NCBI GenBank assembly: GCA_964370315.1 | Contig: CAYJIS010000008.1 | Location: 1-56,592 of the forward strand | Source of the DNA: CAYJFX01 sp964370315 | GTDB lineage: Bacteria; Spirochaetota; Spirochaetia; Treponematales; Treponemataceae | Direction of reading: 5' to 3' | DNA length: 56,592 nt | Shown: positions 32,676 through 40,785 of the stretch, one piece after another | Position numbering within the stretch: the first letter of the stretch is position 1 | Layout of the letters: each line of letters starts with the position of its first letter | The notes under the pieces: generated by a model | Databases searched by the model: none | Seen by the model: only the letters and a program-made list of their open reading frames with translations | What the model was told of the DNA's origin: nothing | Made by a program: the position numbers and the translations under genes

Positions 32676-34691
32676 ATGTCCGATTTAAATATACCGGGTG
32701 TAACCGATAGGTATGGAACAAAAGATTTAATAAGCGGCCTCATGGAAGTAGAGCGGGTTCCTCTTGAAAGGGAGGAAACTCGACTTGAAGGCTTTAATAA
32801 AGAGCAAGATGCTTGGCGCGAAGTTAACTCCCAAATGACTACACTTCGTGATTCTTCACGAAATTTATTTTCTTTCGACAACCCTTTTAGTTTAAAACTT
32901 GCCTCATCAACGCAAGAGAATGCAATTAGTGCAACTCCTGCACGCGATGCAAATTTTGAAAGCTTTAAAGTTGAAGTTTTACAAAAAGCAACTGCAGATA
33001 GATTTTTATCAGGAGAGATTGATTCTGACATGCGAGTTCCTGAAGGAGAATACGCATTTAGAGTAAGTGATAAAACAATCAAATTAAATTGGAGAGGCGG
33101 TAAACTCGATGATTTTGTAGCAGCCATAAACAGACGCTCTGCTGATACAGTAAAAGCATCGCTAATTGGTGTAACAAAAGACACTAAATCATTACTTATA
33201 GAATCTTTAGTAACTGGCAGTGAAAACAAACTCATTTTTGAAGGCTCTGCAGAACAGTTTGCAAAAGATATAGGAATGATTCAAGTTAAACCTGAGAGCT
33301 CAGGAATATCTATTCCTTTAAACAGCTCAACAATCCAAGGAACAGGTAATTTATCATCACAAACAATACAGATTACTGACACTGCACTATCACTGCCTCC
33401 TCAAACGGGATTTGAAACTAAGCTACCAGGAACGGTAACAGCCGATAGTGCAAATATTATTCGATTTTCAGCTTCCTTTAGTGATATGCCTATCGAAGAT
33501 CCTATACAAACAGACCCAACACTTCCATACTCAGGTATTGTAAGTTTCAAGGATGTAACACTTTCAAACGAAACAATTGATATTACACTGCCTACTGTAG
33601 AGCAAGCAGAGATCAAAACTCCTCAAGAAGACTTTACCTCTGTTTTTATTAAAACATCTAGTGGACAAGAAATTCCTCTAAAAAATATAAATATTGATGG
33701 TTCAAGCACAGAATTTTCAATAACAGTTGGAGAATATCCTGATATAGCTTCTATTGTTATAAAAAATAACAACACCCACAAAACTCTGAGTGTATCTCCT
33801 TTCGATGTATTATCCCCCTCTTCCACTACAGACTTTGTTCCTACAAATGCAGTAGAGCAAGCAGGTGATGCAATAATTAAATACGAAGGGATAACCATAA
33901 CCCGCCCTACAAATGATATTGATGATGTTGTACCAAGCGTTACTCTAAATGTCCATGATGTTACTGATAAGGCTGCGACAATTACTATTTCCCCAGACAC
34001 CGAAACCGCAAAAGAACAACTTATTACCTTTGTCGCCCAATACAATAGACTTATTGCAGAAGTAAATATTTTAACTCAAAACAAACCCGAGGTTATTTCT
34101 GAACTTACGTATTTAGATGATGACGAAATCGAAACAGCAAATGAACGATTAGGAATGTTTACAGGTGAGTTTTCTCTTACTAACTCAAAAAGTAGCTTGC
34201 AACAAATTATGGCAAATGCATATCCTACAACTGATAATTCTGATATCTCAATGCTTTCTCAGATTGGAATTTCTACTAGTGCAAGTACAGGCGGTTTTTC
34301 GGGAGTTTCATCAAGTCGCCTTAGAGGTTACTTAGAAATTAATGAAGATTTGCTAGACAATGCTCTAGAAAATAATATTGAAGAGATAAAGAACCTATTT
34401 GGGTATGACAGTGATGAGGACTTAGTAATTGATACAGGACTTGCCTACGAAATGGAAAAACACTTACAGGCGTTTACTCAAGTAGGTGGAATCATTGCTA
34501 CTAAAAACTCAACATTAGACCGACAAATTGATGCTTCCCAAGAAAAAATTGAAACTTTAGAAGATAAACTTGTAGACACAGAACAAAGATTACGTGTACA
34601 ATATGGAAGGATGGAAAGCACTTTAAATAGCCTTGAAAGCCAATCATCGTCTATTACAAATTTTTCAAACCAAAACAATACAAATCAATAA
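32676..34691 (+). CDS. fliD: Flagellar filament cap protein FliD (HAP2)
   Basis: 671 residues. The conserved N-terminal FliD region (IPGVTDRYGTKDLISGLMEV, REVNSQMTTLRDSSRNLFSF) and the C-terminal coiled region (NSTLDRQIDASQEKIETLED, LRVQYGRMESTLNSLESQ) are both present around a variable beta-rich centre. It caps the growing filament and chaperones flagellin insertion. The start has only a weak ribosome site. The TAA stop is in frame with the following gene, 15 bp upstream of that gene's unusual start. Confidence 0.95.
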   Translation: MSDLNIPGVTDRYGTKDLISGLMEVERVPLEREETRLEGFNKEQDAWREVNSQMTTLRDSSRNLFSFDNPFSLKLASSTQENAISATPARDANFESFKVEVLQKATADRFLSGEIDSDMRVPEGEYAFRVSDKTIKLNWRGGKLDDFVAAINRRSADTVKASLIGVTKDTKSLLIESLVTGSENKLIFEGSAEQFAKDIGMIQVKPESSGISIPLNSSTIQGTGNLSSQTIQITDTALSLPPQTGFETKLPGTVTADSANIIRFSASFSDMPIEDPIQTDPTLPYSGIVSFKDVTLSNETIDITLPTVEQAEIKTPQEDFTSVFIKTSSGQEIPLKNINIDGSSTEFSITVGEYPDIASIVIKNNNTHKTLSVSPFDVLSPSSTTDFVPTNAVEQAGDAIIKYEGITITRPTNDIDDVVPSVTLNVHDVTDKAATITISPDTETAKEQLITFVAQYNRLIAEVNILTQNKPEVISELTYLDDDEIETANERLGMFTGEFSLTNSKSSLQQIMANAYPTTDNSDISMLSQIGISTSASTGGFSGVSSSRLRGYLEINEDLLDNALENNIEEIKNLFGYDSDEDLVIDTGLAYEMEKHLQAFTQVGGIIATKNSTLDRQIDASQEKIETLEDKLVDTEQRLRVQYGRMESTLNSLESQSSSITNFSNQNNTNQ

Positions 34692-34706
34692 CAAGGGAGA
34701 AATATC

Positions 34707-35306
34707 ATCAAAATTTTCATAAATGACCTAGACATAGAATTTTCTCTTGAAAATGAAAAAACACTGGGAGACGTGTTAAAAGCAATTGAATTTGACTGTG
34801 AAAAAAACAATGCAACTATAATTAATATAAAAGTTGATGATACGTTAGTTAATGAAGACATATTTCAACAGGTTTTTGAAAAGCCAATAGATTCAATTCA
34901 AAAACTAGAACTGCAAACCATTAGCGAAAACGATGTAATTACATTTTTAAATACTATAAACATATCCTCAAACGCTATAATTAATGACTTACTTCAAGTT
35001 CCTGTTTTGCTGCAAAGTAATAAGGATCTTGAAGTATCGAACATTGTTACATCATTTGTAGACCATTTTAATACTATTTGCCATACAATGAGTTTGTGTA
35101 ATCTTTTTCCAAGTCGTTTTTCTTCTTTCGTTATTGAAGATAAAAGTTTTTCTGCTTTTTTAGAAGATTTTACACCTATATTAAATGATTTAGAATCTTC
35201 ATTAACCAGTAAAGATACTGTTCTAACAGGGGATTTAGCTGAATACGAAATTGTTCCTCGATTACAGTCTTTTTCAAAGGCCATAGAGGGGTATATAAAA
35301 AAATGA
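34707..35306 (+). CDS. Conserved flagellar-operon protein with apparent ATC start codon
   Basis: About 199 residues. The only standard start in the frame is GTG 34773, but the 22 codons before it encode KIFINDLDIEFSLENEKTLG, which reads as a genuine conserved N-terminus (MKIFIND...-like proteins occur after fliD in Treponema, from memory). The stretch back to the fliD stop has no ATG, GTG or TTG. An AAGGGAGA site (34693-34700) sits 7 nt before ATC 34707, giving (M)KIFIND. The protein is soluble and mainly helical; its function is unknown. It ends by a 4-bp ATGA overlap with the PilZ gene. Confidence 0.7.
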   Translation: MKIFINDLDIEFSLENEKTLGDVLKAIEFDCEKNNATIINIKVDDTLVNEDIFQQVFEKPIDSIQKLELQTISENDVITFLNTINISSNAIINDLLQVPVLLQSNKDLEVSNIVTSFVDHFNTICHTMSLCNLFPSRFSSFVIEDKSFSAFLEDFTPILNDLESSLTSKDTVLTGDLAEYEIVPRLQSFSKAIEGYIKK

Positions 35307-36436
35307 TGCTATACACAAGTATTTTGCAAACAATAATACCATCGCGTCAAAACTCTCCCGCTGTGCATATTGCACTAATTGTTATTGCATGTATCGTATT
35401 AATAATAATTGTAAAACAAACATATAGCACTGTTCTTGAGCGTTTAAGAGAAGCCACAAACAATTCGTCACGAAAAAAACTAGATGTAAAAGCATTGCGC
35501 TCTCAATGCATAAAACTCGGGTTTACAAAAGCTGATATTGACTTTTTTGAAACTCAATGTAAAAAAAATGATATAACTTTTGTTCCACTCATAGCAAACA
35601 CTGAATATTGTATACAAACTGTTTTTAAAAGAATTTATACTACAATATGCGAAAATGCAGACAAATTATCACTTCATGAACTTGAAAACTTAAAACTTCA
35701 TCTGTTTATGCTCATTTACAAACTTGAAGATGCAAAGAGAAGTCTTTCACTACTTACTAGCACTTCAGCCTTTACTGAAGGACATCAGATTTCTTACCTA
35801 AGTGTAAATGGTACGCATCATAAATCTAAAATAATTGAAAATAATAAAACAGGGCTATTTATTGAAGTGGCAATAGGTCAAAATGGAAAACCCGTTCAAC
35901 CTCCAGCACTGTCAAAAATTGTATTATATTTTGAATTACACGGCGGTATTGCATATCAAGTTATCACACGAATAATGCGATATCAATCTAGAAACGGGGT
36001 AGAAGAAATGGTTGTTATTCATAGTAATGATGTACAATTTTTTCAACGAAGAAAGTTTAGACGATTAACCGTTTCCTTAGACTGTAGTTTTACTGCAACA
36101 CGAATTGTTGAAAACCCTTTAACAGGCAAAAAGAATTATATAGCAAACGATAAAAAATATTCTGGTACGATTGTAAATATTTCTGCAAGTGGTTGCAGAT
36201 TGAACACAAACTTACCTATTCGTGCAGATCAAGATATGCAAATAACGGTTAAATTACCACACCAATACGAAGGCGTAATGGTTGGACACATAGTTCGCTC
36301 TAGACGTGAGGCCAATAAAAGTGTATGTGTTTTAAATATAAGATTTATTCGTATGCTAAAAAGAACACAAAATAATATTTTTTCTTTGGTTTACAATTTT
36401 GACAGCGAAACAAACACCGAAAACCAAACACAATAA
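35303..36436 (+). CDS. Membrane-anchored PilZ-domain, YcgR-like protein
   Basis: 377 residues. A membrane helix (about 22-42, VHIALIVIACIVLIIIVKQ) precedes a helical region, then a YcgR-type N domain (about 155-250) and a C-terminal PilZ domain. The c-di-GMP motifs are RRKFRR (RxxxR) and NISASG (D/NxSxxG), so binding capacity looks intact. YcgR-like proteins brake the flagellar motor or link c-di-GMP to motility; the location in a flagellar operon supports that. It overlaps the upstream gene by 4 bp. Confidence 0.85.
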   Translation: MMLYTSILQTIIPSRQNSPAVHIALIVIACIVLIIIVKQTYSTVLERLREATNNSSRKKLDVKALRSQCIKLGFTKADIDFFETQCKKNDITFVPLIANTEYCIQTVFKRIYTTICENADKLSLHELENLKLHLFMLIYKLEDAKRSLSLLTSTSAFTEGHQISYLSVNGTHHKSKIIENNKTGLFIEVAIGQNGKPVQPPALSKIVLYFELHGGIAYQVITRIMRYQSRNGVEEMVVIHSNDVQFFQRRKFRRLTVSLDCSFTATRIVENPLTGKKNYIANDKKYSGTIVNISASGCRLNTNLPIRADQDMQITVKLPHQYEGVMVGHIVRSRREANKSVCVLNIRFIRMLKRTQNNIFSLVYNFDSETNTENQTQ

Positions 36437-36444
36437 GGATTGCA

Positions 36445-36708
36445 ATGGAAATTTTAGAAATTAAAGACATTGAAAGAGAAGAAAGTCATATCTACTATAG
36501 ACGCACATATCATGGCACTGCAATAATCTCAACACCCAGACATGATATAAGTGTAAAAGTCCAATTTACAATTGAAGTTGACCCTCTAGGACAAAGAAGT
36601 GTTGAACTAAATTTTCTTGAAACAATAGCCTACCCTCTTTTACCACTGCAAAAAGCTCTTATTGAATTTATTATTGAATTGGACAAAAAGGATAAATTGT
36701 TGTGCTAG
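36445..36708 (+). CDS. Small conserved-looking hypothetical protein
   Basis: 87 residues, with an AAGGATTGCA ribosome site. The sequence is beta-rich then helical (YYRRTYHGTAIISTPRHDIS, EVDPLGQRSVELNFLETIAY) with no recognised domain. It sits 8 bp after the PilZ gene and overlaps tsaE by 7 bp, so it is translationally tied to both. Function unknown. Confidence 0.65.
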   Translation: MEILEIKDIEREESHIYYRRTYHGTAIISTPRHDISVKVQFTIEVDPLGQRSVELNFLETIAYPLLPLQKALIEFIIELDKKDKLLC

Positions 36709-37148
36709 TTTTTCATACTACATCTGCTTTAGAAACAATAGAATTTGGAAAAATAATCGGCTCAAAACTACAAAAAGGTGATATTATTGCACTCCAAGGA
36801 ACCCTTGCAGCAGGAAAAACAACCATCACAAAAGGAATAGCCCTCTCCCTTGGAATAACAGAACCTATTACAAGCCCTACTTTTACTTTGATTAGTGAAT
36901 ATGAGGGCAATCTTCCTTTATACCATTTAGATGTATATAGACTTGACGGGATTGATTCCTTTATTGATTTAGGAACCGATGATTTATTATATGGAGATGG
37001 GATAAGTATTATTGAGTGGAGTGAAAAAATAATGTCTGAATTACCGAGCGACGTAATTACAATACGATTAGAAATGAACGACAAAGATAATACAGAATCA
37101 AGAACAATAACTATACAAAATTGGAAGTACGGGGAGCTGACACAATGA
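36702..37148 (+). CDS. tsaE: tRNA threonylcarbamoyladenosine biosynthesis ATPase TsaE
   Basis: 148 residues, GTG start. Walker A is in GTLAAGKTTITKGIA, followed by TSPTFTLISEYEGNLPLYHL and DVYRLDGIDSFIDLG, then IIEWSEK, all TsaE hallmarks. It is the ATPase of the TsaB-TsaD-TsaE complex that makes t6A37 in ANN-decoding tRNAs. It overlaps tsaB by an ATGA junction. Confidence 0.95.
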   Translation: MLVFHTTSALETIEFGKIIGSKLQKGDIIALQGTLAAGKTTITKGIALSLGITEPITSPTFTLISEYEGNLPLYHLDVYRLDGIDSFIDLGTDDLLYGDGISIIEWSEKIMSELPSDVITIRLEMNDKDNTESRTITIQNWKYGELTQ

Positions 37149-37822
37149 AAGCAATCGCCATAGATAGTTCCATTAATTGTATATCCTTTGCGGCAAAAAA
37201 CGGTGACAAATATGCAACGATTTCTCTTGATATTGGAATGAGGCAAAGTGAAAAACTTCTGTCGTCTATAGCATATGTATTAAAACAGGTAGAACTGGAG
37301 CCAAGTGAGCTTGAGTTTAGCGTATTATGCCAAGGACCAGGCTCCTTTACAGGTCTTCGCCTTTCCTACGCTGCCCTAAAAGCATTGGAGCTTACTCATA
37401 ACTGTCCCATCTTTGCCATCCCAACCTTAGAGGCAATCGCATATCCTTATACTACATGGAAAGGAGCAGTCCTTCCTGTTATTGATGCAAAAAAAAATAG
37501 ATTTTATGCTAGTCTATACAGAAATGGCGAAATGACGGTAGAGCCAATTGATGCTTCTGCTGAAGATATTCTAAACCTCTTAGACAAAGAGGAATCTGTT
37601 CTTGTTGTTGGAAGTGATGCTGAGTTATTTGTTGAAAAAGCACTAACAACACGTCCTGACCAAAACATTATTATGTTCCAACCATCACAAAAGAACACAA
37701 CCCTTTCACTTTTAGAAATTGGATATAAAAAATACCAAAGCAATGATGATCCTATAAAAGACTATGATGGCCCTCTGTATATAAGAAAGAGTGAAGCTGA
37801 AGAAAATTTAAATAATGTATAA
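37145..37822 (+). CDS. tsaB: tRNA threonylcarbamoyladenosine biosynthesis protein TsaB
   Basis: 225 residues from ATG 37145 (MKAIAIDSSINCISFAAKNG), which overlaps the tsaE stop and has a GGGGAG site. The ASKHA-fold features include QGPGSFTGLRLSYAALKALE and VLPVIDAKKNRFYASLY. It partners TsaD and TsaE in t6A synthesis. tsaD is not in this window. The last codons and stop lie within an AT-rich repeat shared with the groEL 3' end. Confidence 0.94.
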   Translation: MKAIAIDSSINCISFAAKNGDKYATISLDIGMRQSEKLLSSIAYVLKQVELEPSELEFSVLCQGPGSFTGLRLSYAALKALELTHNCPIFAIPTLEAIAYPYTTWKGAVLPVIDAKKNRFYASLYRNGEMTVEPIDASAEDILNLLDKEESVLVVGSDAELFVEKALTTRPDQNIIMFQPSQKNTTLSLLEIGYKKYQSNDDPIKDYDGPLYIRKSEAEENLNNV

Positions 37823-37934
37823 TGTACAATTAACAATTGTTACTTTCACAAACAATGAAAATTATTTCAAATTCCACCAGAAGTATTTACAGGTAAAACA
37901 TAAACACATTATGCATTGTAAATTATAAATTAAC
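37811..37934. repeat. AT-rich repeat-bounded segment after tsaB
   Basis: AATGTATAATGTACAATTA (37814-37832) closely matches, apart from a 7-bp insertion, a sequence after groEL (minus strand, 56443-56468). A related inverted copy (GCATTGTAAATTATAAATTA, about 37914-37933) lies 80 bp on, so the segment may be a small dispersed element. Confidence 0.4.
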
Positions 37935-38046
37935 TTTCCCGTAACTTTCCCCTCCTCCAATTGTTTAACAAGTTTGAACATTAAAAAACTTTAAGGAAAA
38001 CTTTTCTTTAGTTAAGGTTCTTTTAAGGTTTACATTGTAGTATAAT
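37931..38046 (+). promoter_or_regulatory. tolC-operon promoter with phased TTAAGG repeats
   Basis: TTAAGG occurs at 37991, 38012 and 38023, spaced 21 and 11 bp, ending 12 bp before a TATAAT (38041-38046) that lacks a good -35. Upstream, TAACTTTCCC is repeated directly at 37931 and 37942, also with an 11-bp period. The arrangement suggests activation by an OmpR-type dimeric regulator bound on one face of the DNA. Confidence 0.65.
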
Positions 38047-38078
38047 CTTATTAAAAGAACATGTGACTTGGAGGTACC

Positions 38079-39452
38079 ATGAAAAAAATGTTATTTGTGT
38101 GTTTGTTGCTTTGTACTGTCTCAGTATTATCTGCACAAACAATTACTTTAGAAGAGAGTATTGCTACAGCTTTAGAGAACAATGCAGATATTCAAAAGCA
38201 AGCCCTTTCATTAGAACAATCAAGGAAAACTGTCTCAAATCAATGGAACATATTTTTACCATCCTTAAGTGTAAGTGCAAACTATGCTAATTCAGGCCAC
38301 CAAATTGCACCCACTTCAAGCGATGGAAACTGGAATTGGGGAGCTAGTGCAAGTATTGGACTGAGCAACATTGGCTTAAACATACCAACTGCAATGAAAA
38401 TTACACAATTAGACTATCAAATTGCTCTACATAGCTATGAGCAACTCGTTAAAAATATTGAAACCCAAGTTGCAGCTTCGTTTTACGGGCTCATTTCTTC
38501 CAAAGAAAATGTGGCTATATTACAAGACAGCCTTGAACTAGCTCGTGATGAGTATGACCAAGTAAGGGCAAGATACAATGCAGGTATTTCAAGTGAACTT
38601 GACCTTCTAAGAGCTCAATATTCTTATGAAAGTGCTGGCCCCTCAGTACGTGAGGCTCAAAGTAACTACAGAGCACAAATAGCTGACTTTTTAATATTAC
38701 TAGGTATTGAACCATCACGAAGTCCATCTGAAAGCACAGGCACATATTCAGATGTAGAAATAGACTCAACTCTAACAATTGTAGAACTTGAACTACCTAC
38801 TTTAGATCAATTAGTATCTACGTACGTAAATGACACAGCCGAGGTAATCTCGAATACTCTATCAGTTGAGAGAAGTGAATTGTCATCATTAGCAAGTAAA
38901 TTAAGTGCGTATGGTCCGACTTTGAGTCTTAGTGAAAACCTTAGCTTAAGTGAAAGTATGACAGGAAATGATGTATCTATGACAGGTTCATTTAGTATAT
39001 CAGCTCGTCTTCCTTTAGATAGTATTATTCCTGGCTCAAGCGGAGCTCTTACATTAGAAAAGGGAGAAGATGCAATTGAATCAGCTAAAATTGATTTTGA
39101 TACAGCCCTCCTAAATGCAGAGCAAAATATTATCGAAAAAAGTGTTGATACAAGGCGCCTTTGGGAAGATATAGCTACGGCTAATCTTAATTATACTATT
39201 TCACAAAGAACGTATGAACTTTCACAAGATGCATATCGAAATGGCTTATTAACACAAACTGACCTAGAAGATGCCAGGCAAAACTTTACTTCAGCAAACA
39301 TTGCTTTAATTAATGCAGAAATTGCATATATAAACGGAATGTATGCATTAGCTAATACTTTAAATATAAGCGTATCAGAATTATACGAATTATATGGAAT
39401 AAATACGACTATAGCAAACAGAAATATACCAACAATAAAAAGTGCTATATAA
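38079..39452 (+). CDS. tolC: TolC-family outer-membrane efflux protein
   Basis: 457 residues with signal peptide (LLLCTVSVLSA cut before QTITLEES). Two TolC/OEP repeats are visible: ITLEESIATALENNADIQKQ, long coiled helices (LQDSLELARDEYDQVRARYN), and the second repeat ending YRNGLLTQTDLEDARQNF. It forms the trimeric outer-membrane channel for RND pumps. It heads a three-gene operon with a membrane fusion protein and an RND transporter. The second RND pair at 46.8 kb has no channel of its own and may share this one. Confidence 0.92.
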   Translation: MKKMLFVCLLLCTVSVLSAQTITLEESIATALENNADIQKQALSLEQSRKTVSNQWNIFLPSLSVSANYANSGHQIAPTSSDGNWNWGASASIGLSNIGLNIPTAMKITQLDYQIALHSYEQLVKNIETQVAASFYGLISSKENVAILQDSLELARDEYDQVRARYNAGISSELDLLRAQYSYESAGPSVREAQSNYRAQIADFLILLGIEPSRSPSESTGTYSDVEIDSTLTIVELELPTLDQLVSTYVNDTAEVISNTLSVERSELSSLASKLSAYGPTLSLSENLSLSESMTGNDVSMTGSFSISARLPLDSIIPGSSGALTLEKGEDAIESAKIDFDTALLNAEQNIIEKSVDTRRLWEDIATANLNYTISQRTYELSQDAYRNGLLTQTDLEDARQNFTSANIALINAEIAYINGMYALANTLNISVSELYELYGINTTIANRNIPTIKSAI

Positions 39453-39467
39453 AAATAGGAGATAAAA

Positions 39468-40523
39468 ATGGAAAAATTTGGAAAAGAAAACAAAAATAAT
39501 AGTCAAAAAATGAGTATAGACACAATTGTAAAACTATCAATGGTTGGCCTCATCGCCATAATGGTAATAGCTATGATTCTTAACATGTTTTTAGGTTCTA
39601 GCGGCTCAACTATGAGTGCGATGGGTGGAGCCATGGGTGTAGGAAGAGGAAATGCTAGTGCAGGCGATGGGACTGTTACCGTTTCGATAAAAGAGATTCA
39701 AAGCGAAACAATTCAAGAGCAAGTTAGAATTAGCGGTGACGTTTCTTCAAAAACAGAAACAGGTGTATATCCTGAAACCTCAGGAAAAATTACACGAATT
39801 ATAAGAGATGCAGGCGAGCAAGTTGCAAGAGGTGATGTCATTGCGTATGTTGATGCATCCCGTCCAGGCTCTTCTTTCCCTGAAAGCCCAATAGTTGCTC
39901 CTATTTCTGGAACTGTAGTTGCTATGAATGTAAATCTTGGGGACACCATAACCACGACCACTGAAGTTGCAAAAGTTGGACAACTTACCGATCTTGAAGT
40001 TACCGTTTTTGTTGCAGAAAAATATGCAAATTATTTAGAAGAAGGACTTCCAGCATACATTGAATTAAGTGCAGCCCCTGGAGAACTCTTTGAAGCACGC
40101 ATTACACAGGTAAGTCCAGTAGTGAACAGCACAAATAGAACAATTGAAACAAAATTAGAGTTTATCAATCTTGATTCACGCATTAAACCTGGTATGTATG
40201 GAAACATAAACTTAGTAGTGCAAGAAGCTCAAAACACTTTTGTAGTTCCTAAAGATGCAATAAAACTAGTTGGTAGTGAAGAAAGCGTCTTTGTTATGGA
40301 AGACAATAAAGCTAAACGAGTGATGGTAGAAACAGGTCTTGAAAATGATACTGATGTTCAAATTATTTCAGGTCTTAATGAAGGAGATGTTGTTATTACG
40401 GTAGGAGCTGTAACAGAAGGTAGCGCAGTAAGAGTCGCTGGCACCATTGTAACTGAAACCCAAGATCGACCTGAAGGAACACCTCCAGAAGGGGAGCGAC
40501 CAGAAGGCGCACTAGCAAATTAA
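39468..40523 (+). CDS. RND efflux periplasmic adaptor (membrane fusion protein)
   Basis: 351 residues. An N-terminal membrane anchor (about 22-42, VKLSMVGLIAIMVIAMILNM) precedes a short Met/Gly linker. The lipoyl/barrel-sandwich halves are KTETGVYPETSGKITRIIRD and IVAPISGTVVAMNVNLGDTI, followed by the beta-barrel domain (LTDLEVTVFVAEKYANYLEE) and membrane-proximal domain (NTFVVPKDAIKLV). It lacks a long coiled-coil hairpin between the lipoyl halves. The tail is Glu/Pro-rich. It is 15 bp after tolC but 262 bp before its RND partner. Confidence 0.92.
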   Translation: MEKFGKENKNNSQKMSIDTIVKLSMVGLIAIMVIAMILNMFLGSSGSTMSAMGGAMGVGRGNASAGDGTVTVSIKEIQSETIQEQVRISGDVSSKTETGVYPETSGKITRIIRDAGEQVARGDVIAYVDASRPGSSFPESPIVAPISGTVVAMNVNLGDTITTTTEVAKVGQLTDLEVTVFVAEKYANYLEEGLPAYIELSAAPGELFEARITQVSPVVNSTNRTIETKLEFINLDSRIKPGMYGNINLVVQEAQNTFVVPKDAIKLVGSEESVFVMEDNKAKRVMVETGLENDTDVQIISGLNEGDVVITVGAVTEGSAVRVAGTIVTETQDRPEGTPPEGERPEGALAN

Positions 40524-40614
40524 GATAATGAACGTGGCATTGATTACTATGTTCTTTGCTCTAAGAAGCTAGGCAAGTAAGTGACCAAACACATAACTTT
40601 TGATTAAATACATT

Positions 40615-40775
40615 ACTAGGAGAAATAATAAAGGCTTCAATGCAAATGGCATTTCAACCTTTATTTGGGAGTTTGCGTTGCAAACTCAGTATTTATAGCC
40701 GTTTTCACTTACATTGAAAACGGCATAAAAAAGTCAAGATTCAAAAACTGAAGTTTTTTCACTTGACTTTTTATA
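40615..40775 (+). repeat. Array of four hairpins between adaptor and RND genes
   Basis: In order: AATAAAGG/CCTTTATT with inner AATGC/GCATT (about 40627-40665); GAGTTTGC-GTT-GCAAACTC (about 40668-40687); GCCGTTTTC/GAAAACGGC (about 40697-40724); AAAAAGTCAAG/CTTGACTTTTT (about 40729-40771), terminator-like, ending about 5 bp before the RND ribosome site. The array fills most of the 262-bp gap (40524-40785). Confidence 0.7.
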
Positions 40776-40785
40776 GGAGATAAAA

